Shown one piece after another: positions 36,801 through 44,521 of a DNA stretch of 64,000 bases. This DNA is from Emticicia sp. BO119. Its GTDB lineage: Bacteria; Bacteroidota; Bacteroidia; Cytophagales; Spirosomataceae. Made by a program: the position numbers and the translations under genes. The stretch covers positions 62,001 to 126,000 of the forward strand of contig NZ_JACETV010000001.1 in assembly GCF_013912375.1 (NCBI RefSeq), read 5' to 3'. The notes under the pieces are model-generated. The model had not been told where the DNA came from, ran no database searches, and worked only from the letters and a program-made list of their open reading frames with translations. Each line of letters starts with the position of its first letter. The stretch's first letter is position 1.

Positions 36801-37383
36801 GCTAAGTCAGATTATTCAGGGGTTTAAAGTATCTACGCATTTATTGAACGATACAATTAATGATTTGATAAAAATCCTCATTATCAGAGATACTGATTCA
36901 TTCGAGCAAAAGAATATCTCTTTTACAAAAATCATGAATCAGGTAATGACACAAGTAGAGAACCTGATTGTTGAATCAGGAGCAAAAATTGAAACAGATT
37001 TTAAAAGTGCCCCTTCAGTTATCTTTAACGAAACTTATCTGGAGAGTATCCTGCTAAATTTGCTGACTAATGCCATTAAATACCGAGCCTATAATAGACC
37101 ATTGAAAGTACAGGTAACTACAGAACATCAGGCAGGTTTTGTGGTACTGACATTTGAAGACAACGGAATAGGAGTGGATTTAGAGAAGCATAAAGAAAAA
37201 ATGTTTGGGTTATACCAGAAATTCCATGACAGACCCAATAGTAAAGGCATGGGTTTATATCTGATTAAATCTCAGTTAGAAAGTCTTGGTGGCAGTATAG
37301 ATGTTGAAAGTAAAGTTGATGTCGGAACCAGGTTTATTTTAAAATTTAAACAGCAAAATGATAAAAAAACTACTTTGCATTGA
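33838..37383 (+). CDS. Receiver-PAS-GAF hybrid histidine kinase
   Basis: 1181 aa soluble protein. Order: N-terminal receiver (about 8-130, Asp61 in LLDLSLPDGSG), three PAS/PAC units (about 138-255, 262-375, 390-508), a GAF domain (about 520-675, with a C-G-T-A segment GSCGTAMF), two further PAS units (about 685-808, 815-935), then HisKA with His963 in TSHNFKAPLSN and a HATPase domain (NLLTNAIKYR, DNGIGVD, GMGLYLIKSQ). The SHNFKAP core differs from the usual SHDLR/KAPL but keeps the His. One PAS near the end (NPRFLQG) resembles the flavin-binding LOV-type sequence but has NPRFLQG without the usual preceding GRNC; see findings. Overlaps the last receiver gene by 26 nt. Confidence 0.92.
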   Translation: MSVFVKQLNILVVEDNPGDYFLIEEYLSDERLPGNIFHVRTLVELKAKLLTNTLFDIILLDLSLPDGSGEALVREVLAIAHEIPVIVLTGYADKDFGVRSLSWGIADYLLKDELNASLLTKSTLYSIERRKINISLRESEKRYKELFHLNPVPMWVYEINTLQFLDVNQAAIAHYGYSKEEFLKMNILQIRPKESIPEVIETIHEIKNYGKSVKKIWRHLKKNGELMYVEIEGNLIDFVGKKARLILATDITEKLEVENALKISEQRFKVLVQDGADLMTIIDRDARFRYVSPNHATIVGYEPVDLLYKKVYEFVHKDDIKRMLETTNSLNLHKSVSIAPYRFKHANGSWVWLETTITNLLNDSAIQGIVSNSRDIGKRIEYERKLRQTNERYEAVAQATSDAIWDCDLRTKKTFITGNGYQKLFGYAFVNEYLDMNFWEDHLHPDDKERATGILADALVNSRTQCSSEYRFLKADGEYAYVHDRAFIIYENNKPVRALGAMQDITTRKYQESILAIEKEIYALNATEGISLDDILEKLIDDIEDLIPHSICSIVRLKDGKTLHHIAGNAIPEAYIMAIEGLTIGPTAGSCGTAMFLGEPVIVTDINKDYLWRNYRDIAHEHNLNACWSIPIKKSDGEVIGSFATYYHTNKSPKPHETSFIERAANLVGVLLENREASEKIKQSKERYDIVMKATSDTIWDLDIIKDRITYNKGISRIFGYSLDHLEIENVQEWWKKSIHPEDLGKVGDKLNDVFEKRQSKIQIEYRFRCADGSYKYVLDRGFIVVDNDHNPIRIIGAMQDITRKKEEENRLRLLESVITNATDAVLITEANLIEEPGPVIVYVNDAFTKMTGYSREEVIGKNPRFLQGENTDKHELQKLKSALLNRESHEMELINYKKNGEEFWVNISIAPMADSTGLYTHWIAIQRDVTERKNREIEREQLIKELNNSNEDLRHFSYITSHNFKAPLSNLIGFLNIIDEIPIENQMLSQIIQGFKVSTHLLNDTINDLIKILIIRDTDSFEQKNISFTKIMNQVMTQVENLIVESGAKIETDFKSAPSVIFNETYLESILLNLLTNAIKYRAYNRPLKVQVTTEHQAGFVVLTFEDNGIGVDLEKHKEKMFGLYQKFHDRPNSKGMGLYLIKSQLESLGGSIDVESKVDVGTRFILKFKQQNDKKTTLH

Positions 37384-37759
37384 TGATGATACAACCACAT
37401 TAATGCTAATTAAAATGGTAATAGAAAAGGCTTCCTTTGCCAAAGAAGTAGTAACAGCTATGAATGGCAAAGAAGCATTGGAATTCTACCACAATTTATT
37501 AAAAGAACCGGCTGATAAGAGGGCGGATTACCCGCAATTGATTTTTCTTGATCTCAATATGCCTGTCATGGGCGGATGGGAATTTTTAGATGAATTTGTC
37601 AATACCCTCTTGCCTCAGTTTCCTGCAACCAAGGTGGTCGTTCTTTCGTCATCGGCCAATCCGGTTGATAAAGAAAAGGCCAAACAGTATGATATTATCA
37701 TCGGGTATATCTCAAAACCAATTACCGCCGACTTATTGAAGATGTTGGTAAAGAAATAA
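37358..37759 (+). CDS. Single-domain response regulator
   Basis: 133 aa CheY-like receiver with acid pocket DDD (9-11), phospho-acceptor Asp65 in FLDLNMPVMGG, Ser in VVLSSSA and Lys120 in YISKPIT. No output domain. Its start lies 26 nt inside the preceding hybrid-kinase gene in another frame, so translation is probably coupled and the pair likely forms a partner set. Last gene of the island; panC after it has its own -7 box. Confidence 0.93.
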   Translation: MIKKLLCIDDDTTTLMLIKMVIEKASFAKEVVTAMNGKEALEFYHNLLKEPADKRADYPQLIFLDLNMPVMGGWEFLDEFVNTLLPQFPATKVVVLSSSANPVDKEKAKQYDIIIGYISKPITADLLKMLVKK

Positions 37760-37770
37760 ACCGAATTTAC

Positions 37771-37778
37771 TAAATTTG
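37771..37778 (+). promoter_or_regulatory. -7 box of panC (TAAATTTG)
   Basis: Exact TAnnTTTG match 49 bp before the panC ATG; a TTG 23 bp upstream (37745-37747) may be the -33. Confidence 0.5.
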
Positions 37779-37789
37779 GCACTCTTAAG

Positions 37790-37810
37790 CCGAACGCTGC
37801 CGGTGTTCGG
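37790..37810 (+). promoter_or_regulatory. Leader hairpin of panC
   Basis: CCGAAC / GTTCGG arms around a 9-nt loop. The transcript from the 37771 box would begin within a few bases of this stem, so the hairpin would cap the 5' end of the mRNA. Confidence 0.4.
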
Positions 37811-37827
37811 GTAATTTAATAAGTCAG

Positions 37828-38670
37828 ATGCAGATTTTTTATGCCATTGCCGAAGCGCAGGAATACCTTAAAACCCAGCAGAAAGCCGGAAAAACCATTG
37901 GTTTTGTGCCAACCATGGGGGCTTTACATGCCGGTCATATCTCTTTGATTGAATCTTCACGAAAAGATAATGATTTAACTGTTTGCAGTATTTTTGTCAA
38001 CCCAACCCAGTTCAATAATCCCGAAGATTTAAAGAAGTATCCCCGTACACTCGAAAAAGATTGTGAGTTGCTGGAAGCTGCCCAATGCGATGTCGTATTT
38101 GCTCCCACTGCCGAAGAAATGTATCCTGCCTTACCCAAACTCAAATTCGATTTTGGTACTTTAGAAACGGTCATGGAAGGTAAATTCCGCCCGGGTCATT
38201 TTAACGGGGTCGGTATTGTGGTATCAAAGCTTTTTCATATAGTAAAGCCTGATAAAGCCTATTTCGGCTTAAAAGATTTACAGCAAGTGGCGGTTATCCG
38301 CCAGATGGTATCAGATCTGAGTTTTGATTTAACCATTGTTCCCTGCCCGACTTTACGCGAAGCAGACGGATTGGCGATGTCTTCACGTAATATGCGTCTG
38401 TCTGCCGAAGCCCGTGCTTTGGCTCCTCATATTCATCAGCTTTTAGAATTAGCCAAAGATAAACTATTAAACAGAGAGTCTTCAGCACATACACAGGCAT
38501 TTGCAGAAGATTATTTCAGAAAATATCCGGAGTTTGAGTTAGAATACCTCGAAATAGCAGACTTTGATACTTTAGAGCCTATAAGTCAGGTCAATGTACC
38601 CGGTAAAACAGCAATTTGTATGGCAGCATTTTTAGGGGGAGTACGCCTAATTGATAATATCGTTTTCTGA
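37828..38670 (+). CDS. panC: Pantothenate synthetase
   Basis: Joins pantoate and beta-alanine using ATP to give pantothenate for CoA. 280 aa with VPTMGALHAGHISLI (27-41, HIGH-type motif), SIFVNPTQFN, KFRPGHFNGVGIVVSKLF, YFGLKDLQQVAVI and SSRNMRLS (KMSKS equivalent). Standard length. Monocistronic with its own promoter; panB and panD are not in the window. Confidence 0.97.
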   Translation: MQIFYAIAEAQEYLKTQQKAGKTIGFVPTMGALHAGHISLIESSRKDNDLTVCSIFVNPTQFNNPEDLKKYPRTLEKDCELLEAAQCDVVFAPTAEEMYPALPKLKFDFGTLETVMEGKFRPGHFNGVGIVVSKLFHIVKPDKAYFGLKDLQQVAVIRQMVSDLSFDLTIVPCPTLREADGLAMSSRNMRLSAEARALAPHIHQLLELAKDKLLNRESSAHTQAFAEDYFRKYPEFELEYLEIADFDTLEPISQVNVPGKTAICMAAFLGGVRLIDNIVF

Positions 38671-38675
38671 GATGA

Positions 38676-39080
38676 CTAATCTTCCGGATATGGTACAAAT
38701 ACAAATCCGGCAAAATCGTTTTCAATCACAAAAAGGCAGCAGTATTCTTCTGGGTTTTTATAGTTTTCTTTAAACAACTCTATTGATTCTTCACCCACAA
38801 GTTTTCGTTGCACAAATTCATCAAGAAAAGAAGCTTTATAGTCAAACTTGGTCTGAAAGTCGGCACTTCTGAATAAAAGCTGGCCAACTTCAACCGGACC
38901 TTTGGTTACCACAAAAATAGGATTCTCAGAAAAACCCCGTTTTCTTATCTGGTAAGAGGCTTCTTTCAGGTGGTCGGCAACAATGACAAAATCTTCCGAA
39001 ACCCGACCCATTATCTTCTTGTCTAATTCAGGAGAATTAGCATCGTCTAAAATTGTATTTTCGTTTGAATGATTAATCAT
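38676..39080 (-). CDS. Conserved-looking protein of unknown function
   Basis: 134 aa acidic cytoplasmic protein with no signal peptide or membrane segment. It reads as alpha/beta with hydrophobic strands (EDFVIVADHL, PIFVVTKG, CCLFVIENDFAGFVFVPYPE) and no motif that I recognise. It ends 5 nt from the panC stop (convergent) and follows the dispersed-repeat region 3' of alanine dehydrogenase on the same strand. Probably real: good hydrophobic pattern and length; function unknown. Confidence 0.7.
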   Translation of the reverse strand: MINHSNENTILDDANSPELDKKIMGRVSEDFVIVADHLKEASYQIRKRGFSENPIFVVTKGPVEVGQLLFRSADFQTKFDYKASFLDEFVQRKLVGEESIELFKENYKNPEEYCCLFVIENDFAGFVFVPYPED

Positions 39081-39099
39081 ATCTATTAAGAATTTGTGA

Positions 39100-39228
39100 T
39101 CGTGTGATTTAGTGAATAAGTGACTGTTAATAATTGCGAATTAGCAAATGGTGAATTAGTGAATAAAAACTGATTTATAATTAAATTATTCACTAATTCA
39201 CGATTAATCACTAAATCACTAAATTGCT
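39100..39228. repeat. Dispersed repeat with perfect 16-bp inverted arms
   Basis: GTGAATTAGTGAATAA (39151-39166) and TTATTCACTAATTCAC (39186-39201) are exact reverse complements separated by 19 nt; further TGATTTAGTGA/TCACTAAATCA units extend both arms (about 39108-39224). The core is shared with 4237-4250. It fills the gap between alanine dehydrogenase and the unknown gene. Confidence 0.7.
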
Positions 39229-39229
39229 A

Positions 39230-40450
39230 TCAAAGCCTCGCTGCAATCAGCAGTCCTAAGTCTTTATAACGCAAATTAAATCTTTGAGCAATCGGTAGGT
39301 TGGTTAAACTACCTTTATAGCAATATACTCCTTTAGTAAACCATTGTTTGGCAAAAATCATTTCTTCAATGCCCCCGATTGTTCCTGTTTTTAATAAAAA
39401 AGGTGTAAATACATTGCTCAGCGCAATACTCGCTGTATGAGCCACACGAGAAGCAATGTTCGGTACACAATAGTGTGTTACTCCATATTTCTGAAAAGTA
39501 GGCTGTTTATGGGTCGTCATTTCAGAGGTTTCAAAACAACCTCCCTGATCAATGGAAACATCTATAATAATAGAATTTTTTTTCATGCGCGAAACCATCT
39601 CTTCCGTCACTACCATTGGCGCCAGTCCGTCTTCAGCACGCATGGCACCAATCACTACATCTGCCCTTGCCAATTCGTTTGTCAGGGTTTCAGAATCAAT
39701 TATAGAAGTATAAATCTGTTGGCCTATCGTATATTTGATACGTTGTAGACGATAAATATGCTGGTCAAACACCTTTATTTCTGCACCCAGGGCATGAGCC
39801 GCTCTGGCAGCATACTCACCAACTGTACCAGAACCTAAAATAACTACTTTAGTTGGCGGAACACCAGTAATGCCTCCTAAAATAATGCCTCTTCCGTTAT
39901 GTACGCTACTCAGTAATTCGGCAGCTATCAGCATTACAGTATTGCCCGCTATTTCGCTCATGGCCCTGATAATCGGCAACCCACCTACTTTATCCTGTAT
40001 TAACTCAAAACCAATACCCGTAATCTTCTTTTCATTCAGCCGTTCAAAATATTTCCGGTCAAGGTTTGGTATGTTTAAAGTAGAAATAACCGTCTGGTCA
40101 CTTTTGAGGTAAGTGATTTCTTTTTCAGTTAATGGCTCAATTTTCAGAATTAAGTCCGACTGAAAAACCTCTTCGGGAGTATAGACAATCTTCGCTCCAG
40201 CTTCGCTATAATCATTGTCTGAAAACTTAGCGGCCTCACCTGCACCTTTTTCAAGCACCACTTCATGCCCGTTTTTTACCAGTAAACTTACGGCTTCGGG
40301 TGTCAGGGCAATCCGGCTTTCCTGCAAGGAAACTTCTTTTGGAAGACCGATAAAAAGACTCTTTTTGCCTTTTTTTACCATTGCCGGAGATTCTTGCGGA
40401 TAAAGTACAGATTGGCTATGAGCTAATTCAGAAACAGATTGACCTGTCAT
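39230..40450 (-). CDS. Alanine dehydrogenase
   Basis: NAD-dependent interconversion of L-alanine and pyruvate plus ammonia. 406 aa; the catalytic core has GLPKEVSLQESRIALTP, AAKFSDNDYSEAGA, GGITGVPPTKVVILGSGTVGEYAAR (Rossmann) and VSIDQGGCFET. It carries an N-terminal extension of about 25 residues before the usual start, typical of the Bacteroidota branch. tsaE lies upstream on the same strand with only 37 bp between, so both may be co-transcribed. Confidence 0.93.
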   Translation of the reverse strand: MTGQSVSELAHSQSVLYPQESPAMVKKGKKSLFIGLPKEVSLQESRIALTPEAVSLLVKNGHEVVLEKGAGEAAKFSDNDYSEAGAKIVYTPEEVFQSDLILKIEPLTEKEITYLKSDQTVISTLNIPNLDRKYFERLNEKKITGIGFELIQDKVGGLPIIRAMSEIAGNTVMLIAAELLSSVHNGRGIILGGITGVPPTKVVILGSGTVGEYAARAAHALGAEIKVFDQHIYRLQRIKYTIGQQIYTSIIDSETLTNELARADVVIGAMRAEDGLAPMVVTEEMVSRMKKNSIIIDVSIDQGGCFETSEMTTHKQPTFQKYGVTHYCVPNIASRVAHTASIALSNVFTPFLLKTGTIGGIEEMIFAKQWFTKGVYCYKGSLTNLPIAQRFNLRYKDLGLLIAARL

Positions 40451-40487
40451 AGGTTAGTTACATTTATGTTAATTGCTTAATGCTGGA

Positions 40488-40892
40488 TTAATTTAATTGC
40501 AAATTTCGGCTATTTTCGTCAATAACTTCTATCTGAACAGTATAACAATTTTCGGGCAAAAGTGATTCTATTTTTTCAGCCCATTCAAGCAGACAGATAT
40601 TGCCTGAATCAAAATATTCTTCAACACCAAAGTCGAGGGCTTCTGATTCACGTTTCAGCCGATAAAAATCGAAGTGATAAACAGGGGCTCCTCTTTCTGT
40701 AATATACTCATTTACAATAGAAAAAGTGGGGCTTTGCACGGCACTTTCCACACCTAATTCTTTGCATATCGCTTTAATCAGGGTTGTTTTGCCTGCACCC
40801 ATTTCTCCCTCAAATATCCAGATAGTTTTATCACCGGCCGACCTGATAATTTTCTTTGCAATCTCTTCTAAATCTGCGATATTATAAATCAT
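40488..40892 (-). CDS. tsaE: tRNA threonylcarbamoyladenosine biosynthesis ATPase TsaE
   Basis: 134 aa P-loop ATPase that works with TsaB and TsaD to make t6A37 in ANN-decoding tRNAs. Walker A is FEGEMGAGKTTL (28-39), the later SPTFSIVNEY and YHFDFYRL are the family's hallmark segments, and LLEWAEKI is the typical WxE region. TsaB and TsaD genes are not in the window. Directly precedes alanine dehydrogenase. Confidence 0.95.
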   Translation of the reverse strand: MIYNIADLEEIAKKIIRSAGDKTIWIFEGEMGAGKTTLIKAICKELGVESAVQSPTFSIVNEYITERGAPVYHFDFYRLKRESEALDFGVEEYFDSGNICLLEWAEKIESLLPENCYTVQIEVIDENSRNLQLN

Positions 40893-41043
40893 TTTCCTTC
40901 GATTTTTCTGATTCTATTGCAAAAATCGCATAAATCCTTAGAATATTTCCAATCTCAATCCAATAAATAAATTTCGTAAAAAAAATCCTCTTTTTCTTGA
41001 CAATAAATATGTTTTTGTCTTGTTTTTTCAAGAACTTTGTTAA

Positions 41044-41075
41044 ACGAAAGTCAGTGCTGTAAAATCAACTTTCGT
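41044..41075. promoter_or_regulatory. 8-bp inverted repeat upstream of mrdA
   Basis: ACGAAAGT (41044-41051) and ACTTTCGT (41068-41075), 16 bp apart, 28 bp before the PBP2 start. Another nested dyad (TTCTTG/CAAGAA) lies at about 40995-41033. Possible operator or leader fold. Confidence 0.4.
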
Positions 41076-41102
41076 GTTATCTATTTTGTCTATTCCTAAT
41101 GT

Positions 41103-43082
41103 ATGTTCCAGGACCGTAAACAGATTATCCTAAGCTTTTTCTTTATTGTTTGTGGGGTTTATCTCTTCAGATTGCTGTATCTGCAAGTGATCGATAATAA
41201 GTATCAGACATTAGGCTCTACCAACGCCATCAAAAAAGAAGTTCAGGTACCCTTAAGAGGGCAGATTTATGACCGCAATGGCAGACTTTTAGTTGCCAAT
41301 GTTGATGTTTACGATATGTATGTAATACCCAATAAAGTAAAAAACATAGATACTACCATGTTTTGCAGTTTATTTGGTATTACAAAAGGCTATTTTGACA
41401 GTACCATGACTATAGCCAAAACCTATTCGCGCAATAGAGCTTCTTTGTTTTTAAGACAATTATCGGAAGAAGACTACGCAAGAATTTCTGACGCGATGGT
41501 GCATTTCCCCGGCTTTTCTTTTGAGTTATCGTTTTTCCGTACTTACCCAGCCCGAACAATGGCTAATGCTCTGGGGTATATTGGAGAAATCAGTAAAAAA
41601 GCCTTCGAAGACCAGGAAGTTGAGTATTACCGGAGTGGAGATTATATTGGTATTACAGGTCTCGAAAAACAATATGAAACCGAGTTGCGTGGCAGGAGAG
41701 GAGTGAGGTTTACAATGATGAACGTAAAAGGAGAAGATAAAGGCGCTTACGCCAACGGAGAATACGACACACTGGCCGTAATAGGTAAAAACTTGTTTAC
41801 AACCGTTGATGTAGAAGTACAGCAGCTCGCTGATAGCCTTTTTCAGGGTAAAACCGGATGCGCCGTTGCCATTGAGCCAAACACAGGAGAGATTTTAGCT
41901 ATGGGGTCGTATCCGTATTATGACCCCAATATGTTATCTGGTAAACAATTTGCCAGAAACTTTAAAGAACTTTACAGAAACCCTGATAAACCTCTTAACG
42001 ATCGGGTTGCCACAGGCTTTTTCCGGCCAGGCTCTACATTTAAGTTAGTACAGGCACTGGTTGCGTTGCAATTAGGTGCAATTGATCCATCCACTGCTTT
42101 CCCATTGGGAGGAGCACCAGTCAAATGCCACCCTCACTCGGGTTCACCAAACGACCTGCATAATGCAGTGCGATTCTCGTGTAATCCGTATTTTTATAAT
42201 GTTTTCCGCAAAACCATGTCAATGGGTACTGAAACCAACCCATTCAAAGAAGCACCTGTCATGCTCACCAAATGGCATGACATGACCGCCAGGTTTGGTT
42301 ACGGACAAAAACTCGGAATCGACTTGCCCTCAGAATCAGCAGGGTTATTACCAAGTGTGAAATATTATGATAAACGCTATGGCAAACATCAATGGAAGTT
42401 TTCTAATATTTACTCGTTGAGTATCGGTGAAGGCGAAGTTTCAATTAATATGCTTAAAATGGCCAACCTCGCTGCAACTATCGCAAACAGAGGCTACTGG
42501 ATAACCCCACATCTGGTAAAAGGTGTCGGACAAAACTCGAAGGGAGTTGATGCTTCATTGAAAGAGGTGCATCAGACGGCTATTGACCGCGTACATTATG
42601 AGTCAATTATTGGGGGTATGCAGGATGCCGTAGAGCGAGGAACAGTAAGCGGCGGAGCCGGAATTGTTGAAGGGATTGCAATTTGTGGAAAAACGGGTAC
42701 TTCTCAGAACAAGAAAGGGAAAGATAATTCGATATTTATTGCTTTTGCCCCAAGAGAGAACCCTAAAATTGCCATCGCAGTAATGGTTCAGAATGCAGGA
42801 TTTGGCGGATCTTACGCTGCACCGATTGCTACCTTGATGATTGAGAAATACCTGAAACGCAAAGTAGAGCGGCTGGCATTGAAAGAAAGAATAATGAATA
42901 CAAGCATCAAAACAGTAGAAGCGATGGCCGCCAAAGGTTATGAACCTCCGGTTAATAAACCAACTGCGCTTAACAAACCAGCAAAAACGCCCGGAAATCC
43001 ACAAAAAGAATCTCAGAAATCCGTAAAAGTAGAATTTATAACACCAAAAGAAAAACTCATCGCAGCAAAAAGTACAAAGTAA
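41103..43082 (+). CDS. mrdA: Penicillin-binding protein 2 (elongation transpeptidase)
   Basis: Cross-links peptidoglycan during side-wall growth; partner of RodA. 659 aa: one N-terminal helix (about 9-26), PBP dimerisation domain with RGQIYDRNGRLL, then the transpeptidase domain with SxxK as STFK (about Ser310), SxN as SCN (about 359) and KTG within GKTGTSQN (about 529). The C-terminal about 45 residues are a Lys/Pro/Ala-rich tail. The rodA gene starts 1 bp after its stop, the classical arrangement. Confidence 0.96.
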   Translation: MFQDRKQIILSFFFIVCGVYLFRLLYLQVIDNKYQTLGSTNAIKKEVQVPLRGQIYDRNGRLLVANVDVYDMYVIPNKVKNIDTTMFCSLFGITKGYFDSTMTIAKTYSRNRASLFLRQLSEEDYARISDAMVHFPGFSFELSFFRTYPARTMANALGYIGEISKKAFEDQEVEYYRSGDYIGITGLEKQYETELRGRRGVRFTMMNVKGEDKGAYANGEYDTLAVIGKNLFTTVDVEVQQLADSLFQGKTGCAVAIEPNTGEILAMGSYPYYDPNMLSGKQFARNFKELYRNPDKPLNDRVATGFFRPGSTFKLVQALVALQLGAIDPSTAFPLGGAPVKCHPHSGSPNDLHNAVRFSCNPYFYNVFRKTMSMGTETNPFKEAPVMLTKWHDMTARFGYGQKLGIDLPSESAGLLPSVKYYDKRYGKHQWKFSNIYSLSIGEGEVSINMLKMANLAATIANRGYWITPHLVKGVGQNSKGVDASLKEVHQTAIDRVHYESIIGGMQDAVERGTVSGGAGIVEGIAICGKTGTSQNKKGKDNSIFIAFAPRENPKIAIAVMVQNAGFGGSYAAPIATLMIEKYLKRKVERLALKERIMNTSIKTVEAMAAKGYEPPVNKPTALNKPAKTPGNPQKESQKSVKVEFITPKEKLIAAKSTK

Positions 43083-43083
43083 T

Positions 43084-44358
43084 ATGGCACGTGACATTGA
43101 TATTAGAGAAGGAATTGACTGGACAACCGTATGGCTTTACGGTGCCCTCGTATTTTTTGGCTGGCTGAATATATATGCAGCAATATACAACCCTGAGAAT
43201 CCGATAGAGATTGTTTCTCTTTCGCATAATGCTGGCAGGCAGTTAATATTTATTTGCGCCTCATTTTTACTGATTCTGATTATCCTGTTTGTCGATTATA
43301 AAGTTTATGACTCTTTTGCCTATATATTTTATGGGCTCATTGTAGTAGTACTAATAGGAACAATCTTTGTTGCCACTGAAATTAAAGGCTCCCGCTCATG
43401 GATTAAGATTGGAACATTCTCGTTTCAGCCTGCCGAGTTTTCCAAAGTATTTACTGCACTTGCTTTAGCCAGGTATTTAAGTACGCAGAATGTAAATATC
43501 TCTAAATTCCGTGATGCCTTCGTTGCAGGTGTAATGGTGTTTTTGCCGCCCATTATTATTATTCTTCAGAAAGAAACGGGTTCTGCCCTTACTTTTGCGG
43601 CTTTTATCGCTGTATTTTATCGTGAAGGGCTGCCAGGTATATATCCTGCTTTAGGTATTGCCTTAGCTATCTTGTTTGTGTTTACACTCTTTTTTCCTAA
43701 ACTTTATATAATTGTTGGCATTTTGGTGCTTTGTGGCTTGTTCTGGTATTTCTTCCTGAAACGCTACGAACGAACCCAACAGAATATGTTCAGGCTCATC
43801 GCAGTGTTTGTCATTGCCTCTGTATTTGTATTTGGTACCGATTTCTTCATTAATAAAGTATTACAGCCACATCAGCAAAAACGTATTCAGGTATTAGTAA
43901 ACCCCGATTCTGACCCATTAGGTGCGGGCTGGAATGTAACTCAGTCAAGAATTGCCATCAGCTCCGGCGGTGTCATCGGCAAAGGTTATCTGCAAGGAAC
44001 CCAAACCAAATTTGACTTTGTACCAGAGCAATCAACAGACTTTATTTTCTGTACAGTAGGCGAAGAGTGGGGTTTTTTGGGTAGCCTGATTGTGATATTG
44101 ATTTTTGCCGCTTTATTAAACCGTATTATTAATCTGGCCGAAAAACAGCGGAGCAAATTTGCCCGTATCTATGGCTATTGTGTAGCCTCCATTCTGTTTT
44201 TTCACCTACTGGTTAATATTGGTATGACCATCGGCCTGATGCCAGTGATTGGTATTCCTTTGCCATTTCTAAGCTACGGTGGTTCATCTTTATGGTCGTT
44301 TACTATCCTGCTATTTATCTTCCTTAAATTAGACGCGCATAGAAGTTATAAGGTATAA
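43084..44358 (+). CDS. rodA: Rod-shape glycosyltransferase RodA (SEDS family)
   Basis: Membrane peptidoglycan polymerase that works with PBP2 in the elongasome. 424 aa with about ten helices. SEDS landmarks: GSRSWIKIGTFSFQPAEFSKV (only in part quoted as SWIKIGTFSFQPAEF), a late FVPEQSTDFIF with the catalytic-loop Asp region, and GIPLPFLSYGGSS at the C-terminus. Starts 1 bp after mrdA. mreBCD are not in the window. Confidence 0.96.
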   Translation: MARDIDIREGIDWTTVWLYGALVFFGWLNIYAAIYNPENPIEIVSLSHNAGRQLIFICASFLLILIILFVDYKVYDSFAYIFYGLIVVVLIGTIFVATEIKGSRSWIKIGTFSFQPAEFSKVFTALALARYLSTQNVNISKFRDAFVAGVMVFLPPIIIILQKETGSALTFAAFIAVFYREGLPGIYPALGIALAILFVFTLFFPKLYIIVGILVLCGLFWYFFLKRYERTQQNMFRLIAVFVIASVFVFGTDFFINKVLQPHQQKRIQVLVNPDSDPLGAGWNVTQSRIAISSGGVIGKGYLQGTQTKFDFVPEQSTDFIFCTVGEEWGFLGSLIVILIFAALLNRIINLAEKQRSKFARIYGYCVASILFFHLLVNIGMTIGLMPVIGIPLPFLSYGGSSLWSFTILLFIFLKLDAHRSYKV

Positions 44359-44420
44359 CCGGAGTTGGAGAAAGGACAACGCAGAACAGAAAAATAAAAT
44401 TGCCTCAAGGTACACAAATG

Positions 44421-44480
44421 CACAATGTTTCACGATTCGTCTTTTATAGTATAACATCGTGTTACTTAGTGTACATTGTG
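44421..44480. repeat. Nested inverted repeat between convergent genes
   Basis: CACAATG (44421-44427) pairs with CATTGTG (44474-44480), and inner CACGAT (44431-44436) pairs with ATCGTG (44456-44461). No U tract, so a terminator is not certain; it lies 3' of both rodA and GH16. Confidence 0.4.
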
Positions 44481-44521
44481 GCAGAATAAATAATAGGTAT
44501 ATCAAAATATAGATGAATAAA

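Noticed and set aside
42603-43097. 164-codon minus-strand frame over the 3' part of mrdA
   Set aside because: Antisense shadow of a clear PBP2 gene; Phe/Cys/Tyr-rich composition typical of complementary frames.
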